Source: Coriobacteriaceae bacterium
Lineage (GTDB): Bacteria; Actinomycetota; Coriobacteriia; Coriobacteriales; Coriobacteriaceae
Direction of reading: 5' to 3'
DNA: 64,000 nt
NCBI GenBank assembly: GCA_025992855.1
Contig: DAJPGB010000001.1
Location: forward strand, 1,798,001-1,862,000
A model generated the notes under the pieces. That model saw only the letters and a program-made list of their open reading frames with translations, ran no database searches and was not told where the DNA came from. The position numbers and the translations under genes are program-made. Of this stretch, positions 57,915-64,000 are shown one piece after another. Positions within the stretch are counted from its first letter, which is position 1, and every line of letters begins with the position of its first letter.

Positions 57915-57953
57915 TAAGCCGCGAACAAACCGACTCACACGTTAGGACCGCCC

Positions 57954-58637
57954 ATGAAAGCACTTCCGTTTCCCTGCATCCGTCCGGCTCAGGACCGCGT
58001 GCTCGAGGCGCTGCCGCAGATGGGCAGCATCCTGGGCGGCAACGATACCCTGCGCGGCACCATTGCCGATGGCCTGATGCTCAAGGACCCAGGCGCGGCG
58101 TATTACGTGTACGAATGCTCGGGCGAGCCGGGGCGTGTGACGGGCGTCGTGGCGATTTGCCCGATCGGCGTGATTGCAGGCGGCGAGGCCGATGCCAGCG
58201 CCGACGCGACCGCCGCCGCACGCGCAATCGCCGAGCTCAAAGTTCAGCCCCGTCCCGTGTCGCTCGCCTACGAAGCCTCGCCCGTTATGGATATCATCCT
58301 GGGCGCCGCCAAAGAGGGCGCGTCGCTCTACGCCGTCACCGACCCCGCGGGCATTACGCACCGCGTGTGGGAGGTCAAGCGCGAGGACGCCGTCGGGGCC
58401 ATCCGCGCCATGCTCGATCAGGCGCCCGAGCCGGTACTGGCCGACGACCCCGCCTACGCCGCCGCGCTGGCCGGAGCCTCGCAGCTCCTAGCCGACGAGG
58501 CCCGCGCCGACGGCACATATACGGGCAAGGAGCCGTTCAACTTCACCGTGGCCGCGCTCTTCCCTGCCGCGCAGGTCAGCGGCGCCGCACCGCAGGTCCC
58601 GACGGGCCTGCTCACCCACCAAGTCGCGCGGTTCTAG
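57954..58637 (+). CDS. DUF1015-like protein, shortened and lacking the HHRY motif
   Basis: The 227-residue protein starts like DUF1015 (PFPCIRPAQDRVLEALPQMG) and keeps the TDPAGITHRVWEVKREDAV strand. Where DUF1015 proteins have the conserved ADGHHRYxxAL, this one has ADDPAYAAAL, so the two His and the Arg are missing. It ends at FNFTVAALFPAAQ and a short tail, about half the usual 400 residues. It may be a degenerate paralogue or a repurposed domain. It begins 40 bp after the M20 peptidase stop in the same direction and is probably co-transcribed. Confidence 0.65.
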   Translation: MKALPFPCIRPAQDRVLEALPQMGSILGGNDTLRGTIADGLMLKDPGAAYYVYECSGEPGRVTGVVAICPIGVIAGGEADASADATAAARAIAELKVQPRPVSLAYEASPVMDIILGAAKEGASLYAVTDPAGITHRVWEVKREDAVGAIRAMLDQAPEPVLADDPAYAAALAGASQLLADEARADGTYTGKEPFNFTVAALFPAAQVSGAAPQVPTGLLTHQVARF

Positions 58638-58680
58638 AGGGCTCAAGCGCTCAGTACAAAACTCGGCACCCAAACGAACA

Positions 58681-58722
58681 AGGGGCGGGGATGCAATGCC
58701 AACGCATGCATCCCCGCCCCCT
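58681..58722. terminator. Strong hairpin between convergent genes at 58.7 kb
   Basis: AGGGGCGGGGATGCA (58681-58695) pairs with TGCATCCCCGCCCC (58707-58720), loop of 11 nt. It lies 43 bp after the DUF1015-like stop and 45 bp before the histidine phosphatase stop. The tail is CTTCGC, without a proper T-run. Confidence 0.75.
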
Positions 58723-58766
58723 TCGCATCGAGCAAGTATGCCGGCGACCCATGCACCGCGCTCGCG

Positions 58767-59402
58767 CTACCCGCGCTGCGGGCCCGCTGCCGCCACGAGC
58801 GGCTCCAACCCCAGCTCGCGCGCGTAGTCTTCCTGCGTAAAGATCTCGACCAGTTCAAACATATCCGTCGCATCGTCAAACGCAAAATGCAGCACGGAGC
58901 AATTGCCCGGCACGCGGTCGCGCTCATCGGCCGCCGCGCCCTTCACGTGGTCCATAAACTCTTTGATGGCCGACCCGTGGCTCACCGCCAGCACGCACGT
59001 ATGGTCCGGACGCTGCATGAGCTCGGTTAGCGTCGCGACCATGCGCTCGCGCACCTGCATCTGACCCTCGCCGCCAAACTGGCGATAGAAGTCGCGCCAT
59101 GGGCGCTCGGGCATCAGCATCACGCGCTCGGCCTCAAAGTCGCCAAAGAACCATTCGCGCAGGCCGTCCAGGCGCTCGTACGCCAGGCCCGGCCACAAGT
59201 TGGCGATGGTCTGCTCGGTGCGATGTAGTGTGGAGGTGTAGGCGTGATCGGGCTCAATGCCGCGCGCACGCAAGAACATGCCGGCGCGCGCCGCTTGGCC
59301 GCAACCAAGCTGCGTGAGCGGCGAGTCGCTCCAGCCCTGAATAATGCGCTTGAGGTTAAATATTGTCTGCCCGTGACGGACCAGATACAGGTCTTTATTC
59401 AT
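58767..59402 (-). CDS. Histidine phosphatase (phosphoglycerate mutase-like), copy 1
   Basis: The 211-residue protein has LYLVRHGQTIFNLKRIIQGW with the phospho-His (RHG). LTQLGCGQAARAGMFLRARG follows, then YTSTLHRTEQTIANLW, and LAVSHGSAIKEFM has the second His. The family includes cofactor-dependent PGM, alpha-ribazole phosphatase and broad phosphatases; which one is not clear. GAAAGGACC lies before the ATG at 59402. The next gene upstream is a paralogue, with a 17-bp gap. Confidence 0.88.
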   Translation of the reverse strand: MNKDLYLVRHGQTIFNLKRIIQGWSDSPLTQLGCGQAARAGMFLRARGIEPDHAYTSTLHRTEQTIANLWPGLAYERLDGLREWFFGDFEAERVMLMPERPWRDFYRQFGGEGQMQVRERMVATLTELMQRPDHTCVLAVSHGSAIKEFMDHVKGAAADERDRVPGNCSVLHFAFDDATDMFELVEIFTQEDYARELGLEPLVAAAGPQRG

Positions 59403-59419
59403 AGGGGTCCTTTCGTTCG

Positions 59420-59962
59420 TTACCAATCAAGGAGCGAAAACGCCCCGTCGCGATAGCCAAAATGAAGCACGGCACCGTTGTCGGGCATCTCTCCCCCGCC
59501 GGCCACATACTCAAGAAACTCCCGGCAGGCAGAGCCGTGGGAGACTACCAGCACACAGTTATGCTGCGGCCGGTCCATGATACGGGACAGCGCCGCGACC
59601 ATGCGCGACCGAAGTTGCGCTTCCGACTCGCCACCAAAGGCAACCGGATAATCGCCCAAGGGCTGCGGCGGCATCTCGCGGTTTGATGTACCCTCCAGCG
59701 AGCCCAAATGCCACTCACGCAGGTCGTCGACCAGCTCTATGGAACAGCCTTCGCCAGCAATAAGCTCTGCCGTATGCCGCGCCCGGCCCAGCGGAGAGGA
59801 ATACACGTGATCGAAGGTCACGCCACGCACCTCAAACGCCGTGCGCGTCGCAAGCGCCTGCTCGCGCCCACGCGCCGTCAACGGCGAATCATGCCAGCCC
59901 TGCAAAATGTTCCGCACATTGAACTCAGTCTGCCCATGCCGCACCAAATACAAATCGGCCAC
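59420..59962 (-). CDS. Histidine phosphatase (phosphoglycerate mutase-like), copy 2
   Basis: The 180-residue paralogue of the adjacent gene has LYLVRHGQTEFNVRNILQGW, LTARGREQALATRTAFEVRG, YSSPLGRARHTAELIAGEG and LVVSHGSACREFLEYVAGG. It lacks the 30-residue C-terminal tail of copy 1. GGGGAGGG lies before the ATG. The two genes probably arose by tandem duplication and are co-transcribed. Confidence 0.88.
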   Translation of the reverse strand: MADLYLVRHGQTEFNVRNILQGWHDSPLTARGREQALATRTAFEVRGVTFDHVYSSPLGRARHTAELIAGEGCSIELVDDLREWHLGSLEGTSNREMPPQPLGDYPVAFGGESEAQLRSRMVAALSRIMDRPQHNCVLVVSHGSACREFLEYVAGGGEMPDNGAVLHFGYRDGAFSLLDW

Positions 59963-59976
59963 ATGCCCTCCCCTCG

Positions 59977-60013
59977 AACCACCGCAATGGGGACAGGCAC
60001 CTTTGTGGTGGTT
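59977..60013 (-). repeat. REP-like palindrome family B, copy 5
   Basis: Arms AACCACCGCAATGG (59977-59990) and CCTTTGTGGTGGTT (60000-60013) with two mismatches, loop ggacaggca. It lies between the second histidine phosphatase start and the nitroreductase stop, 27 bp past the latter. Confidence 0.8.
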
Positions 60014-60040
60014 TTACAGCCATCGAACCGCGCCGCACAA

Positions 60041-60712
60041 CTACACCAGCACGTCGGCCAGCGGGCGCTTGGGCACGTGATGCACCTGCGCCTCGTCGCG
60101 CCAATAATTGATAGAACCGTCGGGGTTGGAATCGATCGCATCGATCACCTGCATCTCGGCCGGAACGCCAAACGCCATGATCAGTTTGAGCTCATACTTG
60201 TCGTTATCGAGCCCCATGGCATCGATCGCGTGGGGCGTAAAGGCCTTGAACATGCAGGCTGCCACCTCGGGCGTTGCGCTGCGGGCGGCGAGCATCATCG
60301 TCTGGGCGGCAATGCCGGTGTCGACCTCGGTGATGGGCGCGGCCGGCTTGCCCGGAACGGCGCGCTCGGCAAGAATCGCGATATAGCCGGTCGGCCGCTC
60401 GCCCTCATCGGGACCCGGCCAATCCTTGAGCGCGCCGGCCCACGCGAGCTCGTCAAACACGCGTGCGCAGTCCTCGGCACCGCTCACCACATGAAAGCGC
60501 AGGCGCTGGGCATTGGCGCCGCACGGGGCCAGGTGCGCCAGCTCCGCCAGCTCGAGCAAAAATTCGCGCGGCACGCGCATGGACTCGTCAAAGCGACGGC
60601 ACGTGCGGGCGCGGCGGACCAGTGCGTCAAACGCGTCCAGGCCAAGCTTCTCGCAACCCTGCTTTGCCATCGACTCGGCGCTCACCGGCGCCGCGGGAAC
60701 TGCTTCGTTCAT
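60041..60712 (-). CDS. Nitroreductase-family protein
   Basis: The 223-residue FMN-binding nitroreductase-fold protein has VRRARTCRRFDESMRVP as the FMN phosphate region, LAPCGANAQRLRFHVV and EVDTGIAAQTMMLAARS as the dimer helix, and YELKLIMAFG near the end. It probably reduces nitro compounds, quinones or similar with NAD(P)H. The ATG at 60712 has a weak GGGGG ribosome binding site; the long upstream frame is non-coding. Confidence 0.85.
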   Translation of the reverse strand: MNEAVPAAPVSAESMAKQGCEKLGLDAFDALVRRARTCRRFDESMRVPREFLLELAELAHLAPCGANAQRLRFHVVSGAEDCARVFDELAWAGALKDWPGPDEGERPTGYIAILAERAVPGKPAAPITEVDTGIAAQTMMLAARSATPEVAACMFKAFTPHAIDAMGLDNDKYELKLIMAFGVPAEMQVIDAIDSNPDGSINYWRDEAQVHHVPKRPLADVLV

Positions 60713-60976
60713 AGAGACCCCCAATAAAAGCCAATTGTCCTTAGGAAAATCTAACCTAAAACGTAGGCAATAACGCTCGGCGGCGCAATGTTCCACAACT
60801 GTTGAATAGTCCCCACCAAAACGGGGATAAAGGTAACAATTCGGGATTGTGGGGCGGCAATTCACCCTTCCCGCCCCATGCAGTGGCGCCCTTGGGCGAT
60901 ACTTGTTGCAGTAATTTTGGCGTACGCCGCACGGAAAGCAATGAACGCGACGTGCACCGCACGGAAAGGAGACATC

Positions 60977-61579
60977 ATGGGCATCTTTAAGAACGATGAC
61001 CAAAAATCGAGTCAGTTTGGATTTGACGAGAAAAGCATGGCGGGCAAGGCCGTCAAGGCCGTGCGCTGGATCTACGCCATCACCGGCGTCGTCGCGCTCC
61101 TCGCCGGCATCGCACTGCTTTTTGCACCTGCCAAATCCCTCGTCTTTTTGACGACTGTCCTGGGCTTTTACTTTGTAATCACGGCGGCCATCAGGCTGTT
61201 TACCGCCATTTTTGAGCCGTTGCTGCCCACCGGTTGGCGCGTGACGAGCATCATCTCCAACCTGCTCATCATTTTGGGCGGCGTAATAATCCTGCGCAAT
61301 CAGGCGTTCTCGACCGCGACCCTCACCACGCTCGTGGTGGTCGTTGCCGGCTTTGGCTGGATCGTTGAGGGCGTCATGTCGATTCTGGAGTCCGAACTTT
61401 CGTCCAACCGCGCCCTCGCCATCCTGAGCGGTGCGCTCTCCATCATCGCGGGCATGTTCGTGTTTATCTATCCGCTGTGGTCGGCCAAGATGCTCGTCAT
61501 CTTTAGCGGCGCTGCACTGTTGGTGTTTGGCGTGACGCTGATTGTTCGCGCCATTCAATTTGGCAAAATGGTGCACTAG
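60977..61579 (+). CDS. HdeD/DUF308-family membrane protein
   Basis: The 200-residue protein has six predicted membrane helices in DUF308 repeats: WIYAITGVVALLAGIALLFA, LVFLTTVLGFYFVITAAIRL, IISNLLIILGGVIILRN and VVVVAGFGWIVEGVMSI, repeated as ALSIIAGMFVFIYPLWS. HdeD is an acid-stress membrane protein in E. coli; other homologues are uncharacterised. AAAGGAGAC lies before the ATG at 60977. Its stop directly touches the next gene's ATG. Confidence 0.88.
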   Translation: MGIFKNDDQKSSQFGFDEKSMAGKAVKAVRWIYAITGVVALLAGIALLFAPAKSLVFLTTVLGFYFVITAAIRLFTAIFEPLLPTGWRVTSIISNLLIILGGVIILRNQAFSTATLTTLVVVVAGFGWIVEGVMSILESELSSNRALAILSGALSIIAGMFVFIYPLWSAKMLVIFSGAALLVFGVTLIVRAIQFGKMVH

Positions 61580-62062
61580 ATGCCGCGAACCCTTTTTATT
61601 GACGCTGACGCCTGCCCGGTCACGCGCGAGTCAATCGACTGCGCGCGACGGGCGGGCGTCGCCGTTGTTATCGCCGGCAACAGCACGCAGAACTTGGAAC
61701 GCCACATTCGCCGCGACGACCCGCGCGATGCCCAGCACGCGCGACGCGGCTTTTGGGTCTCGACGCTCGACGTGAGCGTGGGCGCCGATAGCGCCGACTT
61801 TGCCATTGTCGAGCGCCTGCAGGCGGGCGACGTGGTCGTGACGCAGGACATTGGCCTGGCGAGCATGGTGCTCGGGCGCGATGCCGCCGCCATCGGCGTG
61901 CGCGGGCGCGTCTACGACAAGGCGACCATCGATATGCAGCTGTTTATCCGCCACGAGGAAAAGAAGGTGCGCCGCGCAGGAGGACGCACCCGCGGACCGG
62001 CAGCCTTCACCGGCGAAGACCGCGCCCGCTTTAAACGCAACCTCACCGAGCTGTTGCGCTAA
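61580..62062 (+). CDS. YaiI/YqxD-family (DUF188) protein
   Basis: The 160-residue protein is typical of UPF0178: LFIDADACPVTRE at the start, then AGNSTQNLE, SVGADSADFAIVERLQAGDV, VVTQDIGLASMVL and GRTRGPAAFTGEDRARF. The conserved Asp residues suggest a PIN-like nuclease fold, but function is unproven. It begins right after the HdeD-like stop (0-bp gap), so the two are co-translated. Confidence 0.9.
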   Translation: MPRTLFIDADACPVTRESIDCARRAGVAVVIAGNSTQNLERHIRRDDPRDAQHARRGFWVSTLDVSVGADSADFAIVERLQAGDVVVTQDIGLASMVLGRDAAAIGVRGRVYDKATIDMQLFIRHEEKKVRRAGGRTRGPAAFTGEDRARFKRNLTELLR

Positions 62063-62063
62063 C

Positions 62064-62106
62064 AAAGGTAGATTTTTGGGACATGCCCGGAAATCTACCT
62101 TTTTTC
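62064..62106 (+). terminator. Terminator after the DUF188 gene
   Basis: AAAGGTAGATTT (62064-62075) pairs perfectly over 12 bp with AAATCTACCTTT (62091-62102), followed by TTT. The loop contains TGGGACATGCCCGG. Confidence 0.92.
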
Positions 62107-62150
62107 GTTTAGGGGCAGCAGACGCACCCTGGAACCATAGCTCAACAAAT

Positions 62151-62216
62151 AACGGACTTCAAAATGCCGCCCCACCGCATGCGCGGGTATTGAGGATGGC
62201 AGTTTTGAAGTCCGTT
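62151..62216. terminator. Hairpin with 14-bp perfect arms after the metal exporter gene
   Basis: AACGGACTTCAAAA (62151-62164) and TTTTGAAGTCCGTT (62203-62216) enclose 38 nt. It lies 14 bp after the exporter stop. Both flanks are T/A-rich, so it may end transcripts in either direction. Confidence 0.7.
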
Positions 62217-62229
62217 TTGTTTGGCTTGC

Positions 62230-63330
62230 TTAGAGCCCAAAGGCGGAGAGAACAAGGCCCCAGCCGGCGCCGATGACGTACATCATGACTAGGAACAGGG
62301 CGTTTTCACGGGCGCTGCGGTTGGTGCGGAACAGCACCAGGTAGCCCACGCCGGCAGAAATGAGCGTGCCGGCGAGCATCGGGGCCAGTTGCAGTGCGCC
62401 TTCGAGGTACAGCTGCGTAATGACGACGCTGGCAGAGCAGTTGGGAATTAGGCCGACGAGCGCCGAGCCCAGGACGGCGAGCGTCTCGTTGCCGCGCAGG
62501 AACTGCTCAATCGCGGATTCGCCAAAGGTCTCGAGCACGGCGACCAGAATCAACGTTACCAGGAAAATGAACACCGACACCTGCACGGTGTGCGAGATCG
62601 CGCTGCGGATAATCGACAGGACGGGCGCGCCCTCGTGGGAGTGACCATGGTCGTGACCGTGGTGATGCTCGTGCTCGCCCGCGTGGTCGTGGTCATGGTG
62701 GCGGCCGTGGTTGTGGTCGTGCCCGTGGCCGTCCTCATCGTCGTCGCATCCGCAATGGTCGCGCTCGCACAGCTCGTGGATGTGGTCGGCGCTCACGCCC
62801 GCCTCGGCCACCTCATCGATGATGTCGCCGCCGGTGTGGTCATCGTGCGCACAGTTCACATGGGCCGGATTTGCCGCGGTTCCCAGCACGGTGCGACGGA
62901 TCGCAGCATGCGCGCGGGCATTACGGCGCAGCCCGCGAATAGCAGCGTCCACGATAAAGCCCGTGACCAGCGCGATCAGCGCCTTCGACGCCAGCAGCAT
63001 CGCCATGGTCTGCACGGGAACCTGCTCGGCGAGTAAGAGCGGCAGCATCTCGTCGGAGGTCGAAAGGAACACCGCCACCAGCGTGCCCAGTGTCACGACG
63101 CGGCCGGCGTACAGCGTAGCCGCCATGGCCGAAAAACCGCACTGCGGCACGATGCCCAGCAGCGAACCGACAACCGGACCCGCGGCGCCAGCGCGCTTGA
63201 TGGCTCCGTTGACGCGGTCGCCCGCAACATGTTCGAGCGTCTCGAGTGCAAGATATGTCACTAACAAAAACGGCACCAGCGACAGCGTGTCCTTGCCGGC
63301 GTCGAGCAGGATATCAATCAGCAAATCCAT
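62230..63330 (-). CDS. Putative heavy-metal/manganese exporter with His-rich loop
   Basis: The 366-residue protein has about ten membrane helices in two inverted halves. GSLLGIVPQCGFSAMAATLYAGRVV in the first and GSALVGLIPNCSASVVITQLYLEGA in the second each carry a conserved Pro-(N/Q)-Cys motif. They match the 10TM metal-exporter family (ArsP_2 / putative manganese transporter). Between them about 70 residues are almost only His, Asp, Glu and Gly, with four Cys nearby, clearly a metal-binding loop. The ion is not known. A direct-repeat operator candidate lies upstream. Confidence 0.88.
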   Translation of the reverse strand: MDLLIDILLDAGKDTLSLVPFLLVTYLALETLEHVAGDRVNGAIKRAGAAGPVVGSLLGIVPQCGFSAMAATLYAGRVVTLGTLVAVFLSTSDEMLPLLLAEQVPVQTMAMLLASKALIALVTGFIVDAAIRGLRRNARAHAAIRRTVLGTAANPAHVNCAHDDHTGGDIIDEVAEAGVSADHIHELCERDHCGCDDDEDGHGHDHNHGRHHDHDHAGEHEHHHGHDHGHSHEGAPVLSIIRSAISHTVQVSVFIFLVTLILVAVLETFGESAIEQFLRGNETLAVLGSALVGLIPNCSASVVITQLYLEGALQLAPMLAGTLISAGVGYLVLFRTNRSARENALFLVMMYVIGAGWGLVLSAFGL

Positions 63331-63362
63331 GACGGATGGAACCTTTCGTGTCTTTCGGCAGC

Positions 63363-63408
63363 ATTGTAAAAGTCCTAGCGGTCAACTAGGGTATTGTAGT
63401 TGTCCTAG
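63363..63408. promoter_or_regulatory. Putative metal-regulator operator upstream of the exporter
   Basis: ATTGTAAAAGTCCTAG (63363-63378) and ATTGTAGTTGTCCTAG (63393-63408) are direct repeats with 13 of 16 identical positions, spaced exactly 30 bp. The dyads CCTAG/CTAGG (63374-63378, 63386-63390) and CAACTA/TAGTTG (63383-63388, 63397-63402) overlap them. It lies 33-78 bp upstream of the exporter ATG, in or near its promoter. Confidence 0.5.
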
Positions 63409-63501
63409 GCGCGGTGCCAATAGTTGCCCATGGTAAACTATCATCTCGCCATAACTCAGTAACCACGAGCCGCGCGACGCGGCCCGTCCAAGGAGCAGCA
63501 T

Positions 63502-64000
63502 ATGAACGTTTCGCAAGCACTCGAATACGAGCGCCAGCCGTTTATCCCCATGTTTATCTACGGCGACCACGGCGCCATGGAGTCCGAGCGCCAGAAAGGC
63601 GAGGAAGCCCTTAAGGTGCTCGAGACCGAGTACTTTACCGCCGAGGGCGACCCCGGCTTCGACTTTGCCACCGTGCGCGACCTGGCCGACCGCAACCGCG
63701 ACCTTTGCGACCAGATTGGCGAGGCACGCCTGCGCAATGTGACGCCCGCGACGCTCTCGCGCGGTCTGTCCGACGCCGACACCTGCGCCGCCATCGGCAA
63801 GATGCAAAAGCGCACAGCCGCGTCCGTCATGCGCGAGATCCGCGGCGACCGCGACGCGCTCGGTGTGGCGTACGCCCGCAAGCCTATCCAAGGCACAGTG
63901 CTCGGCATCGACATCGAGACCACCGGCCGTGCACCCGAGCGCGGCTACATCATCAACGTGGGCTGGGAGATCATGGAGCTCACCAGCGACGCCGTCCCGC
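63502..64000 (+). CDS. DEDD-type 3'-5' exonuclease-like protein, 3'-truncated by window edge
   Basis: The frame is open from ATG 63502 to the end of the window (166 codons). AAGGAGCAGC gives a strong ribosome binding site. The first 130 residues are helical and charged with no clear domain. Then LGIDIETTGRAPERGYIINVGW is the Exo I motif (DxE) of DnaQ/RNase T-type exonucleases. The later motifs lie beyond the window, so the enzyme class is inferred from one motif. Confidence 0.7.
   Translation, partial: MNVSQALEYERQPFIPMFIYGDHGAMESERQKGEEALKVLETEYFTAEGDPGFDFATVRDLADRNRDLCDQIGEARLRNVTPATLSRGLSDADTCAAIGKMQKRTAASVMREIRGDRDALGVAYARKPIQGTVLGIDIETTGRAPERGYIINVGWEIMELTSDAVP

Noticed and set aside
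60713..61576. N-terminal extension of the nitroreductase frame across the HdeD-like gene
   Set aside because: The added sequence overlaps a recognised membrane protein gene on the other strand and has no domain. The start at 60712 gives the normal family length.

Overview
The window is a gene-dense, GC-rich stretch of bacterial chromosome (about 60% GC by eye). It has short intergenic gaps, strong AGGAGG-type ribosome binding sites and a SufU-type Fe-S assembly operon. The gene set looks like an obligately anaerobic Actinomycetota of the Coriobacteriia, most likely Collinsella or a close relative: suf operon without sufA/sufE, a NifU-like/GGGtGRT pair, ATP-type PEP carboxykinase, Rho with a very long N-terminal extension, a small CarD-like regulator and a Thr-rich MPKTG-anchored wall protein. 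The genus is inferred from protein resemblance; no rRNA gene is present to prove it. No phage, plasmid, classical insertion sequence or CRISPR array was seen.

Layout. 1-3.3 kb: end of a cell-surface polysaccharide cluster (two family-2 glycosyltransferases, one acyltransferase). 3.3-8.3 kb, minus strand: a degenerate AAA-ATPase/nuclease-like protein, a sortase-anchored wall protein, and an Rrf2 regulator followed 8 bp later by an MNT/HEPN toxin-antitoxin-like pair. 8.4-13.8 kb: two identical-armed 31-bp palindromes, then sufCBDSU. 13.9-16.9 kb: a REP-associated transposase homologue lacking the expected tyrosine, then the NifU-like/GGGtGRT pair. 17-24.4 kb: FAD oxidoreductase, DinD, a tRNA-His-Lys-Lys operon, aminotransferase, ROK sugar kinase, VanZ-like protein and an acidic membrane protein. 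24.7-30.5 kb: rho, argS, carD-like. 30.5-38.8 kb: an intact RAYT transposase with matching palindromes, HD protein, proA and proB separated by an opposite-strand S33 peptidase, and pncB. 38.8-46 kb: tRNA-Ala, radical SAM protein, a probable 6S RNA, a WecA/TagO-type transferase, trpS, ogt, degV, marR and a B3/4-domain protein. 46-64 kb: pckA, flippase, phosphoesterase, K+/H+ antiporter, serC-serA, a VSR-like protein, M20 peptidase, a degenerate DUF1015 protein, two histidine phosphatases, nitroreductase, HdeD-like and DUF188 proteins, a His-rich metal exporter and the start of a DEDD exonuclease.

How the genes fit together. The suf operon and its divergent Rrf2 regulator form the Fe-S assembly module; the NifU-like/GGGtGRT pair 1.3 kb away may be a second, uncharacterised cluster-handling module. 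serC-serA and proB/proA are amino-acid biosynthesis modules. The glycosyltransferases, acyltransferase, WecA/TagO enzyme and flippase together imply surface polysaccharide made on undecaprenyl phosphate.

The most unusual feature is the population of palindromes. Family A (3 copies) carries a GGGACAGG loop and surrounds the intact RAYT. Family B (5 copies) has ACCACCACAAAG arms and usually sits a few bases downstream of a minus-strand stop codon. Family C (2 loci) has TGCCGGCAC arms. There are also two 150-180 bp inverted-repeat elements and several long hairpins. They look like REP/MITE-type repeats, many of them apparently serving as transcription terminators.
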